Origin: Chloroflexaceae bacterium UBA1466
GTDB lineage: Bacteria; Chloroflexota; Chloroflexia; Chloroflexales; Chloroflexaceae
DNA length: 18,566 nucleotides
Direction: 5' to 3'
Assembly (NCBI GenBank): GCA_002325605.1
Contig: DCSM01000058.1
Coordinates: forward strand, 12,030-30,595
The translations under genes and the position numbers were made by a program. The notes below the pieces were generated by a model that made no database searches, was not told where the DNA came from, and worked only from the letters and a program-made list of their open reading frames with translations. Below are positions 1 to 6,434 of this stretch, piece after piece (the first letter of the stretch is position 1; each line of letters starts with the position of its first letter).

Positions 1-31
1 TTGAGGCCTGGTTTTAGAAAGTAACTGGAAG

Positions 32-2383
32 ATGCTTGATCATCGCATCATGATCCTTAGGGCCTTGATGCTCTTTTTCCTGCTCATCCTAGGCAGCCGG
101 CTCTCTCAACTCCAGCTAGTTGATGGCGATGCTCGGCGCTATGGGGGTGCAGTTGAAGTGCTTACCACGCGCTATCAATTGGTTTCCCCCCAACGGGGCG
201 AAATTTTGGCCCGCGATGGGAAAACCCTTCTGGCTGAAAGTGTCCCCATTTTTAGCCTTGCGGTTGTGCCCGGAGCTTTACCGCCGCTCAAAACGGCCCA
301 GCGAAGGCGGGTTTTGAGCCAGCTATCGCAGCTTTGCGAGCTAAGTGCTACCTTAACCCTTTCCTCTACCAAGGCTTTAAGGCTTCAGCCGACCTTGCAG
401 GCCGAACTCGCGCAGCTTGTACAGCTTCCGCGCTCGTTGCCTGAGCTTGCCGAAGGCCAACCGTTGCCTGAGCTTGCCGAAGGCCAACCGTTGCCTGAGC
501 TTGCCGAAGGCCAACCTCTTTCGCTCCCGCTGACCATTGCCCCCAACAAGAATATGGCGGCTCTGGCGTTGGCCCAAGCGCATCCCGATCTGTTCATTTT
601 TCAGCCCCCTGTGGAAGAAATTATCCGCCGCAGTGGGCTCCAAGGTTATCGCAAATTGTTGCTCAAAGAAGGGATCTCGCCCGCTTTAGCGCTCGTCGTG
701 CGCGAAAACATGGCCTATCTCCCAGGGGTTGAAGTAGTGGAAGGCTATCGGCGCAGTTATCCGCAAAGTGCTAGTTTACCTTCACTTTCCCATTTGTTAG
801 GCTACCTTGGGCGGATAAACGAATGTGAATTAGTTACTGAAAACCCTGCAACCTCGTGGGTTACAGCATTAGCCGATCTTGTAAGCCATGTTAAGCCGTG
901 TGGCTTGCTCAAAAAACGCATTGCCTCTAGCGCGATTGGTGTTTTGCCGTATCAAAATAATGATCGCATCGGTAAAGATGGTTTAGAGAGTAGTTATGAA
1001 ACCGAATTGCGGGGCAAGGTGGGCATTGAGACGCGCTTCGTTGATGCTTTAGAGCGCCCAGTTTCTGTTCCCCACACAATGCAGCCAGTTCAAGTGGGCC
1101 ACAATTTGCTTTTAACCCTTGATTTGGCCTTTCAGAAACAAGTTGAAACGATAATCCAGACCTGGCTGAATGAGAGTGAGCGGCGCAGACAGGTTTTAGG
1201 CGGCCATCGCACGAAGTATGCCCCGATTACGAATGGGGTTGCGGTGGTCCTTGATGTGCGAAATGGCGAAGTTCTCGCCATGGTGAGCAAACCTGCGTAT
1301 GATAATAATATCTGGGTTGACCCCACGCGGATGAATGAGTTACTCAATTTCCTTGCCCCAGCTGACCCTAAAAAGCAAGCTGAAATGGCTCTTTTGTCGC
1401 CCTTGACCAATCGGGCCATCGCAGGAAGTTATCCCCCAGGTTCAACTCTCAAGCAATTCGTTGGTTCAATAGCTTTGCAAGAAGGGGTAATTAAACCAGA
1501 GACCCTTCTGCGCGACCCAGGCCGAATCACCCTTCAAGAGACGGGGGGGCGAACCTTTATTTTGCCCAATTCAACGCCCCAAGATAACGGGTTGCTTACG
1601 GTTGCCGATGCGCTTAAAATCTCCTCCAATGTTTTCTTTGCTTCTATCGCGGGGGGCAATGACCAAGCGACCAACTTAGGCGGCAGTGGTGCAAGCATTC
1701 GCGGGTTGATGATTGGGCGGTTGGCTGCGGGGCTGCAATGGTTTGGGTTGGGCAAACCCACGGGGATCAAATTGCCTGGGGAAGGGGCGGGGCGCGTCCC
1801 CGACCCTAGTTGGAAAATCCGTAATTTGCGCGAGCCGTGGAGTACCGGTGATACTTACAATACCGCAATTGGGCAAGGCTATTTGGAAGTAACGCCGTTG
1901 CAGCTGGCGGGAGCAACCGCTGCTGTAGCCAATGGGGGGACCCTCTACACGCCCCAATTGGTCAAGCAGATCACTGATAAGAGCGGGGCTGTGGTGCAAG
2001 ATTTGCAGCCCCTAAGCCAGCGCCAAGTGCCTGTTGACCCTAAGTATTTGGCGGTTATCCGCGATGGGATGCGCCGTTCCGTCACGCTGGGGCATAATGT
2101 CGGGGCGCGGGATAATTGTTCCGGCCTTAGCATTGCAGGCAAAACGGGCACAGCGGAGTTTGGGCCGACGTTAATCAATGCCTATGGTCTCCCGACGCGC
2201 CAAAGTCATTCTTGGTTTGCAGCCTTTGCGCCCTACGAGAAGCCCCAAGTTGCCGTCGTAGTTTTACTTGAAGGGACGGGCGACCTCAGCGACGGTTCGG
2301 CCACGTTGGCCGTCCCCGCTGCGACACAGATTTTGCAAGCCTACTTTAAGGCTCCGCAATTGGGGCTTTGCCCTGTCCCGTAG
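32..2383 (+). CDS. mrdA: Penicillin-binding protein 2 (elongation-type peptidoglycan transpeptidase)
   Basis: This class B PBP cross-links peptidoglycan during cell elongation at the cytoplasmic membrane. The protein has 783 aa, longer than the roughly 630 aa of E. coli PBP2. One membrane anchor is visible at about residues 7-27, followed by the N-terminal dimerisation motif (RGEILARDG near residue 55). The transpeptidase domain carries all three motifs: STLK with nucleophile S471 and K474, SSN at 531-533, and KTGT at 704-707. The HSWFAAFAP segment near the C-terminus is also typical of MrdA. The ATG at 32 is preceded directly by ggaag and further upstream by gaaag; an in-frame stop at 2-4 limits any extension. 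Frame 1 is open from the window edge to a stop at 22-24, so an upstream gene (mreD would be usual) may end there, but this is too short to call. A 27-bp triplet repeat adds residues of the form LPELAEGQP around 136-162. FtsI is the alternative, but the overall pattern fits MrdA better. Confidence 0.9.
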   Translation: MLDHRIMILRALMLFFLLILGSRLSQLQLVDGDARRYGGAVEVLTTRYQLVSPQRGEILARDGKTLLAESVPIFSLAVVPGALPPLKTAQRRRVLSQLSQLCELSATLTLSSTKALRLQPTLQAELAQLVQLPRSLPELAEGQPLPELAEGQPLPELAEGQPLSLPLTIAPNKNMAALALAQAHPDLFIFQPPVEEIIRRSGLQGYRKLLLKEGISPALALVVRENMAYLPGVEVVEGYRRSYPQSASLPSLSHLLGYLGRINECELVTENPATSWVTALADLVSHVKPCGLLKKRIASSAIGVLPYQNNDRIGKDGLESSYETELRGKVGIETRFVDALERPVSVPHTMQPVQVGHNLLLTLDLAFQKQVETIIQTWLNESERRRQVLGGHRTKYAPITNGVAVVLDVRNGEVLAMVSKPAYDNNIWVDPTRMNELLNFLAPADPKKQAEMALLSPLTNRAIAGSYPPGSTLKQFVGSIALQEGVIKPETLLRDPGRITLQETGGRTFILPNSTPQDNGLLTVADALKISSNVFFASIAGGNDQATNLGGSGASIRGLMIGRLAAGLQWFGLGKPTGIKLPGEGAGRVPDPSWKIRNLREPWSTGDTYNTAIGQGYLEVTPLQLAGATAAVANGGTLYTPQLVKQITDKSGAVVQDLQPLSQRQVPVDPKYLAVIRDGMRRSVTLGHNVGARDNCSGLSIAGKTGTAEFGPTLINAYGLPTRQSHSWFAAFAPYEKPQVAVVVLLEGTGDLSDGSATLAVPAATQILQAYFKAPQLGLCPVP
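437..517 (+). repeat. Three in-frame 27-bp tandem repeats inside the PBP2 gene
   Basis: Three consecutive 27-bp units lie at 437-463, 464-490 and 491-517. They are identical except for the last base of the third. Each encodes LPELAEGQP, so the reading frame is kept. The core cctgagcttgccgaagg resembles a short motif that I recall being scattered through many bacterial genomes; that is memory, not a search result. The repeats fall in the non-catalytic N-terminal domain of the PBP, in a stretch that is probably a surface loop. Confidence 0.95.
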
Positions 2384-2419
2384 AATTTGAAATTCATCTT
2401 TGCCAAGGATTAAAGTTTG

Positions 2420-3571
2420 ATGCAAGTAGAATCTCTCCCGCTTAGGCTCACACCCCGCTGGAAATTCATCACGGGCCTGCTGCTGCTCACGCTGACCCTG
2501 CTTCTCCTGCATGCGGTGACCGCGATTTTAGCACCCTTTGTGGCCGCGATCATTACAGCCTACATTTTCAATCCTTTAGTCAGTTTTCTCCAGCAGCGCA
2601 CGCGGCTGAAGCGGGTTATTTGGGTCGGCATTCTCTATATTTGTGCCTTTACTTTACTTTATGGCTTAGGAAACTTGCTCTGGCCCAAGCTTACGGCTCA
2701 ATATGCCTGGCTGGTGAAACAACGCATCCCTTTCATCATCGCCAACATTGCGACGGTTTTTGAAGGGCGCAAAACGTTTGAAATCATCCCAGGGATGGTC
2801 ATCAATCTAGTTCCGTTGGAAGATCAGTTGATTGGTGTCATTAGCGATTTGGGGCGCACGCTCAGTGGCAATGTGCCAGGCCTCGTTTTTACCGCTTTGG
2901 AAGCCGTCCTTTACACGCTAGTCTATTTAATTGTCACCTTTTATCTGCTCCTTCAGTCGCCTGAACTCAAAACTTGGGCCATTCGCCAAATTGCCCCGCC
3001 CTATCGCGCCGAAATCTGTGAGCTTGGGCAGCAGATCGACCAAGTTTTAGGAGCTTATATTCGGGGGCAACTTTTCCTGATCTTGATTATGTCCGTGATG
3101 CTTTACATTCCCCTCTCGATTCTCCATGTTCCTTCGGCACTAGTCATTGCCATTGCTTCGGGAACTTTGGAATTGATCCCGATTATTGGGCCTTGGTCGG
3201 CAGCGGGAATTGCGATGACCGTTGCTTTCTTCCAGCCTCATGTCCCATATGGCTTATCGAGTGGCAGTTTAGCAGGTTTATTGGGGATCATTTACTTCGT
3301 TTTACGCCAGATCGAGGATAATTTTATCATTCCCAATGTGGTTGGGCACTTGGTAAAGTTGCATCCCGTGATTGTCATTTTTGCGATTATGGCAGGTGGG
3401 GCGATTGGTGGGATGTTTGGCTTGCTAATTTCGATTCCCGTCGCTGCGGTGATTCGGATTCTCTTAATGTATCTTTATCCCAAACTGCTGGAATCGCATG
3501 AGATTCCGCCAGAAGCTAAGATCCCAGAGCTACAAAGCATGGAATCAGAGCCAAAAGCACCTAAGCCCTAA
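2420..3571 (+). CDS. AI-2E family (PerM-like) integral membrane protein
   Basis: This is a 383-aa polytopic membrane protein of the AI-2E/PerM family (COG0628). Members have been linked to export of small molecules or to Na+/H+ antiport, and the substrate here cannot be read from sequence. N-terminal hydrophobic segments (about residues 15-85) are followed by a hydrophilic middle region, then a C-terminal block of helices with family-like stretches such as GTLELIPIIGPW and the segment around IEDNFIIPNVVG, and glycine-rich helices near the end. The tail after about residue 355 is charged and proline-rich. ATG at 2420 is chosen because aaggat at 2405-2410 sits about 10 nt upstream; an in-frame TTG at 2417 immediately precedes it. 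The gene lies 36 nt after the PBP2 stop and 4 nt before the next gene, so an operon is likely. Confidence 0.88.
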   Translation: MQVESLPLRLTPRWKFITGLLLLTLTLLLLHAVTAILAPFVAAIITAYIFNPLVSFLQQRTRLKRVIWVGILYICAFTLLYGLGNLLWPKLTAQYAWLVKQRIPFIIANIATVFEGRKTFEIIPGMVINLVPLEDQLIGVISDLGRTLSGNVPGLVFTALEAVLYTLVYLIVTFYLLLQSPELKTWAIRQIAPPYRAEICELGQQIDQVLGAYIRGQLFLILIMSVMLYIPLSILHVPSALVIAIASGTLELIPIIGPWSAAGIAMTVAFFQPHVPYGLSSGSLAGLLGIIYFVLRQIEDNFIIPNVVGHLVKLHPVIVIFAIMAGGAIGGMFGLLISIPVAAVIRILLMYLYPKLLESHEIPPEAKIPELQSMESEPKAPKP

Positions 3572-3575
3572 GCTA

Positions 3576-4154
3576 ATGCTCGTTATTCGTGAAGCTGAAA
3601 CTCCCGATCTGGCAAGGTGTCTGGAAGTGCGCCCCAGCTACACCACGAGCGCGACGTGGCAAGTCGTGTTGGAAGGCGACCCCACGCGGCGCAGCACTTA
3701 CGCTAGGGGCGAGGCTTTTTTGCCCTTTCAGTTGCGCCAAACCCGCTTGCCGCGCCCGTGCCAATTGACTTTGCCCGCGCTCGCCGTCCCGCTGGCTGAG
3801 GCGTGGCCGCATTATCATTTGCGGCTCGTAGCTCTCGACCTTTTGGATGCCAGCGGCACTTCTTTGCTTCTCGGCTATCTCTTGCTCAATCTCTTTTTTG
3901 ACCAGGGACAGGCCCAAATTGCCCGTTTGCTGGTGGCTCCCGAAAGTCGCGGCCATGGAGTTGGCAAAGCCCTGGTGACCGCCGCTCGCCACTGGGCGCA
4001 AAAGAGAAATCTAATCGCCCTTTTGGCTCATGCGCCTGGGCGAAATGTGCCAGGAATTGAATTTTATCAACAGCGCGGCTTTCGGATTAGTGGTTTTTTG
4101 GAACATTTCTATCCGACCCGCGAAGATGCGCTTTTCTTAATGTGTCAATTATAG
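3576..4154 (+). CDS. GNAT-family N-acetyltransferase
   Basis: This 192-aa protein is a predicted acetyl-CoA-dependent acyltransferase. The acetyl-CoA pyrophosphate-binding motif RGHGVG lies at residues 125-130 after the beta strand IARLLVAP. A C-terminal EFYQQRGF motif (about 162-169) is typical of GNAT enzymes. The N-terminal half (about 20-95) is poorly conserved to my eye and gives no substrate. The frame is open further upstream (to 3498), but that would overlap the AI-2E gene by 74 nt. The ATG at 3576, 4 nt after that gene's stop and starting MLVIREAETPD, is the natural domain start. RimI-like ribosomal protein acetylation is possible, but there is no specific evidence for it. Confidence 0.85.
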   Translation: MLVIREAETPDLARCLEVRPSYTTSATWQVVLEGDPTRRSTYARGEAFLPFQLRQTRLPRPCQLTLPALAVPLAEAWPHYHLRLVALDLLDASGTSLLLGYLLLNLFFDQGQAQIARLLVAPESRGHGVGKALVTAARHWAQKRNLIALLAHAPGRNVPGIEFYQQRGFRISGFLEHFYPTREDALFLMCQL

Positions 4155-4165
4155 CTAGGTAACTA

Positions 4166-5146
4166 ATGATCAACGAAGCAGAACTTACAGCTAAGTATTT
4201 AGACGCTTGTGTCACCGCCCCTGACTTGCTTGAAACAGACCTTTTGCCTGTTGAAGATGCGCCGATTCGCGCTGGGTTTGTAGCTTTGGTGGGCAAACCA
4301 AATGTCGGTAAAAGTACGCTGTTGAATGCGCTTTTGGGCCAAAAAGTAGCGATTGTCTCAGATCATCCGCAAACGACGCGCCTGCCTTTGCGCGGAATTC
4401 TCAACCTCCCCATCGCGCAACTGATTTTCATTGATACGCCAGGGATTCACGAACCGCATCATAAACTGGGCCAAAGAATGGTAAAGACTGCTAAACAAGC
4501 GATTCCTACGGCTGATCTTGTCTGTTTGATGGTAGATATAAGCAAACCACCCAGTAAGCTTGATAGCGAAATCGCAAAAATCATCGAATATAGTCGAGTT
4601 CCTCATTTTTTAGTTTTGAATAAAGTTGATTTGCGGCCAAAAGGCCCTTCCAATTTAGCGGCCTATCGCGCTTTAGGTCATTGGGAAATGGAAGTTGCGC
4701 TTTCGGCTAAGACGGGGGCAGGTTTAGCAACTTTAGTAACGGAGCTTGCCCAGCGCCTACCTTTGAGTGAGGAACGGCTTTATCCAGAAGATTGGGTAAC
4801 TGACCAAACCATGCAAAATTTTGCAGCTGAGATCGTGCGTGAGAAGGTTTTGTTATTTACATCACAGGAAATACCCCATTCAGTAGCAATTGAAGTTGAG
4901 GAATGGCAACAAAAAGATGCGGCTCTCTATATGCGAATGACGGTTTCGGTGGAAAAGCCGACTCAAAAGGGGATTATCATTGGGGCTCAGGGGAAAATGC
5001 TCAAACGAATTGGCCAAGCTGCCAGGGAAGAGCTTGAAAACATCATGTCCCAAGCGATTTACCTTGATCTTTGGGTCAAAGTTCGGCCAAATTGGCGCAA
5101 TGATCTAACTTCTCTGGGCTGGCTGGGCTACAGCGAGGCAGAATAA
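4166..5146 (+). CDS. era: GTPase Era, 16S rRNA-binding ribosome assembly factor
   Basis: Era is an essential GTPase that binds the 3' end of 16S rRNA and checks 30S maturation. The 326-aa product shows G1 GKPNVGKS (43-50), a QTTR switch I (69-72), G3 DTPG (90-93), G4 NKVD (152-155) and G5 SAK (180-182). A C-terminal KH domain contains GIIIGAQGKMLKRIG (269-283). It is about 25 residues longer than E. coli Era because of an acidic N-terminal extension of roughly 35 residues before the G domain. The start ATG has only a weak upstream Shine-Dalgarno (aggta), so an internal start cannot be fully excluded, although no Met lies between residue 1 and the G1 motif. It follows the GNAT gene by 11 nt and is probably the last gene of this operon. 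Confidence 0.95.
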   Translation: MINEAELTAKYLDACVTAPDLLETDLLPVEDAPIRAGFVALVGKPNVGKSTLLNALLGQKVAIVSDHPQTTRLPLRGILNLPIAQLIFIDTPGIHEPHHKLGQRMVKTAKQAIPTADLVCLMVDISKPPSKLDSEIAKIIEYSRVPHFLVLNKVDLRPKGPSNLAAYRALGHWEMEVALSAKTGAGLATLVTELAQRLPLSEERLYPEDWVTDQTMQNFAAEIVREKVLLFTSQEIPHSVAIEVEEWQQKDAALYMRMTVSVEKPTQKGIIIGAQGKMLKRIGQAAREELENIMSQAIYLDLWVKVRPNWRNDLTSLGWLGYSEAE

Positions 5147-5203
5147 AGGGGATTAAACTCAGGCTGCAACTTGCTCAAGCAGACTTCCATTTTGTAAAAG
5201 TTG

Positions 5204-5212
5204 TGATATAAT
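5204..5212 (+). promoter_or_regulatory. Extended -10 promoter upstream of cassette 1
   Basis: The sequence TGATATAAT contains a perfect TATAAT (5207-5212) with the TGn extension at 5204-5206. There is no good -35 at 16-18 nt, which is common for extended -10 promoters. The predicted start near 5219 leaves a 5' UTR of about 54 nt before the small ORF at 5273, enough to contain the whole hairpin leader. Confidence 0.6.
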
Positions 5213-5240
5213 AACGTCAATAGTAAGGATTTCTTAACCA

Positions 5241-5275
5241 TTTGGCCGCCTGAAAAAAGAAAGGTTGCGGCTATG
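5241..5275 (+). promoter_or_regulatory. Hairpin leader of cassette 1, Shine-Dalgarno in the loop
   Basis: The 35-nt element begins tttggccgcctgaa and ends aaaggttgcggctatg, the final atg being the start codon of the small ORF. Positions 5243-5249 (tggccgc) can pair with 5267-5273 (gcggcta), giving 7 bp with one G-U pair and including the A of the start codon. The loop holds the purine-rich gaaagg, 8 nt upstream of the ATG. A near-identical copy precedes the next small gene. Translation control through this stem is an inference. Confidence 0.7.
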
Positions 5276-5413
5276 CTCGACGATATTACCACAACGGCAG
5301 AAAACCTTCTTGCCTTGATGCTGGTCATGGTTTTCCTTGCCATCTTCTCTTGGCCGCTTTTTACCCTTGCTTGGGTTGCAGCCACATTGAATTCGGCATC
5401 TTATGGCTTTTAA
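5273..5413 (+). CDS. Small single-pass membrane protein, cassette 1 (46 aa)
   Basis: I do not recognise a family. The 46-aa product starts MLDDITTTAENLLALM and has one strongly hydrophobic segment from about residue 12 to 36, containing FSWPLFTLAW, with a short polar C-terminus. The gene is supported by three things: gaaagg 8 nt upstream of the ATG, a hairpin leader shared almost base for base with the 70-aa gene at 5694, and an upstream extended -10 promoter. The product of 5694 likewise begins with ML, has an acidic N-terminus and contains an F-WP hydrophobic core, so the two may be distant paralogues. A short ORF on the opposite strand (5128-5385) overlaps it but has no such support. The role is unknown; a small membrane regulator or a type I toxin-like peptide is possible but unproven. 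Confidence 0.65.
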   Translation: MLDDITTTAENLLALMLVMVFLAIFSWPLFTLAWVAATLNSASYGF

Positions 5414-5460
5414 CCTTAGTCAATCTAAGATGTTTTTAATCTTTGGAACCTAAACATAAT

Positions 5461-5545
5461 CATTAAGATCGATCAGAAAATTACAAATGAGCAATGAAAA
5501 TTACTTTTTTGCTCATCGTCACTTGTTGTGTCTCTTTTTGGTTGC
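5461..5545 (+). other. Conserved 3' element of cassette 1 with hairpin
   Basis: This AT-rich stretch between the two small genes (gap 5414-5693) aligns with 5941-6025 downstream of the second gene. Shared blocks are cattaagatcga, gaaaatta, aaatgagc, ctttttgctca and ttgttgtgtct, in the same order and spacing. An 8-bp perfect stem is formed by 5487-5494 (atgagcaa) and 5509-5516 (ttgctcat) around a 14-nt loop. T-runs lie in the loop and about 17 nt downstream rather than directly after the stem, so it is not a classical terminator. It could be a terminator variant, an RNA-processing site or a small RNA. Confidence 0.55.
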
Positions 5546-5660
5546 TGTTTAGTCTAATTTCTTAAAACAACCTTAGCTAATCAATTACTGTACAAACATA
5601 GTTTTGACTAAGGACAAGTGGAGCAGCAAGAATTTTTCATAGGGAAAGAGAGGAAAAAGT

Positions 5661-5696
5661 TTTGGCCGCCTGAAGTAAAGAAAGGTTGCGGCTATG
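5661..5696 (+). promoter_or_regulatory. Hairpin leader of cassette 2
   Basis: This 36-nt copy of the leader at 5241 differs only by one inserted base and one or two substitutions in the loop (gaagtaaagaaagg). The stem 5663-5669 with 5688-5694 is identical, again pairing the A of the start codon, and gaaagg again lies 8 nt before the ATG. Both arms and the loop Shine-Dalgarno are preserved although the flanking sequences have diverged, which argues for selection. A weak candidate promoter (ttgact, then aagaat) lies about 60 nt upstream. Confidence 0.7.
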
Positions 5697-5906
5697 TTAT
5701 ACAATAAGCAATCAATAGAGGAAGCGGCTTTTGGCCTTGTAACAATGGGTTTTGGCATGGTGGTAGCAGGTTTTGGTATGGTTGGTATGGTAGGATTTGG
5801 TTACTTCATTTTCGGATTATTTTGGCCAATTATCTTCTGGTTTATTACCTCGCCGTTTGCTATCTTATTCTATTCACCCTATTACACCATACCATATTCA
5901 CCTTAA
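5694..5906 (+). CDS. Small glycine/methionine-rich membrane protein, cassette 2 (70 aa)
   Basis: The family is not recognised. The 70-aa product has a short polar N-terminus (MLYNKQSIEEAA), then is hydrophobic almost to its end. A Gly-Met-rich segment repeats GFGMV-type units at about residues 19-36, a very aromatic segment containing FGLFWPIIFWF follows, and it ends in a tyrosine/proline tail (YSPYYTIPYSP). Two membrane segments, or one long one, are likely. The hairpin leader with its loop Shine-Dalgarno marks the ATG. The gene is the second of two tandem cassettes and is followed by the same conserved 3' element. The GFGM-type repeats could pack helices in an oligomer, which is speculation. 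No cysteine or charged residue within the membrane part suggests catalysis. Confidence 0.72.
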   Translation: MLYNKQSIEEAAFGLVTMGFGMVVAGFGMVGMVGFGYFIFGLFWPIIFWFITSPFAILFYSPYYTIPYSP

Positions 5907-5940
5907 AATACTTTTTCAATCGTTGAAATCTTCCCAAAAA

Positions 5941-6025
5941 CATTAAGATCGAAGCGAAAATTAAAATGAGCGATAAAAATTAACGCTTTTTGCTCACTAT
6001 TATTTGTTGTGTCTTTTTTGTTGTT
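5941..6025 (+). other. Conserved 3' element of cassette 2
   Basis: This is the second copy of the element at 5461-5545, with roughly three quarters of positions matching by eye. The pairing tgagc (5967-5971) with gctca (5992-5996) survives. A competing shorter stem, agcg with cgct (5984-5987), is followed directly by TTTTT, which looks more like an intrinsic terminator than the first copy does. The gap from 5907 to 6059 holds nothing else that I can identify. Confidence 0.5.
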
Positions 6026-6059
6026 TTCTATCTGTTTATAAATCAAACTTAAATATGAC

Positions 6060-6350
6060 ATGGAAGACCAAGAACAATTCTCAACTAAGCAAGCATCGCG
6101 GAGCACGATTTTGGCCAAGTGGAGTGGCCTTGGGCTCATTATTCTTTCTTTTGGGTTGTATGCAATTTTAGTTGCTCTCCCCTTTGTACCGCTGAGTGTT
6201 GAAATTAAATTGATTCTCTCCCCAGCGCTAATTCTATTGGGCGAAGGAACGTTTTGGGTTGGAGGGTTTCTAGTCGGGAAAGATCTTTTGGCCCGCTTCA
6301 AATTCAAAGACCGTTTTGACCCCCGTTCGTGGTTTAGGCGGTCTAAGTAA
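6060..6350 (+). CDS. Stand-alone transporter suffix domain protein (96 aa)
   Basis: The 96-aa product has two membrane segments (about residues 23-45 and 50-72) followed by a basic tail. The segment LGEGTFWVGGFLVGKD and the preceding LPFVPLSVEIKL match what I remember of the small 'transporter suffix domain-containing' proteins, which are also found as C-terminal tails of transporters and are common in cyanobacteria. Function is unknown; they are presumed to act at the membrane. There is no clear Shine-Dalgarno before the ATG at 6060, and an out-of-frame ATG lies at 6055, so translation may be weak or coupled. The gene follows cassette 2 in the same direction and ends just before a strong hairpin. 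It lacks the hairpin leader of its two small neighbours. Confidence 0.72.
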   Translation: MEDQEQFSTKQASRSTILAKWSGLGLIILSFGLYAILVALPFVPLSVEIKLILSPALILLGEGTFWVGGFLVGKDLLARFKFKDRFDPRSWFRRSK

Positions 6351-6373
6351 GAAGGCGCGGGCCGAAGATAGAA

Positions 6374-6406
6374 GGGGCTTTGCAACGCGCTGCGTTGCAA
6401 AGCCCC
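6374..6406. terminator. 15-bp perfect hairpin between convergent genes
   Basis: Positions 6374-6388 (ggggctttgcaacgc) are perfectly complementary to 6392-6406, with a 3-nt loop. It sits between a + strand gene ending at 6350 and a - strand gene ending at 6435. There is no long T-run on either side (gattctttc after it on +), so it may be a bidirectional terminator that relies on stem strength, or an RNA-stabilising structure. Confidence 0.75.
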
Positions 6407-6434
6407 GATTCTTTCACCTTTTACCCAACCTTTG

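Noticed and set aside
437..517. CRISPR array
   Set aside because: The three repeats are directly adjacent with no spacers and lie in frame within a coding gene.
3498..3575. Longer start for the GNAT gene
   Set aside because: It would overlap the AI-2E gene, and the extra residues do not look like a protein domain; ATG 3576 sits 4 nt after the upstream stop.
5128..5385. 85-aa frame on the - strand after era
   Set aside because: It runs into era and is antisense to the small ORF at 5273, which has leader, Shine-Dalgarno and promoter support.
5461..5545. tRNA or known riboswitch
   Set aside because: There is no cloverleaf, no T-loop consensus and no match to a riboswitch core that I know.
5903..6400. 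165-aa frame on the - strand
   Set aside because: It is antisense to the suffix-domain gene, crosses the 15-bp terminator hairpin and conserved 3' element, and has no recognisable features.
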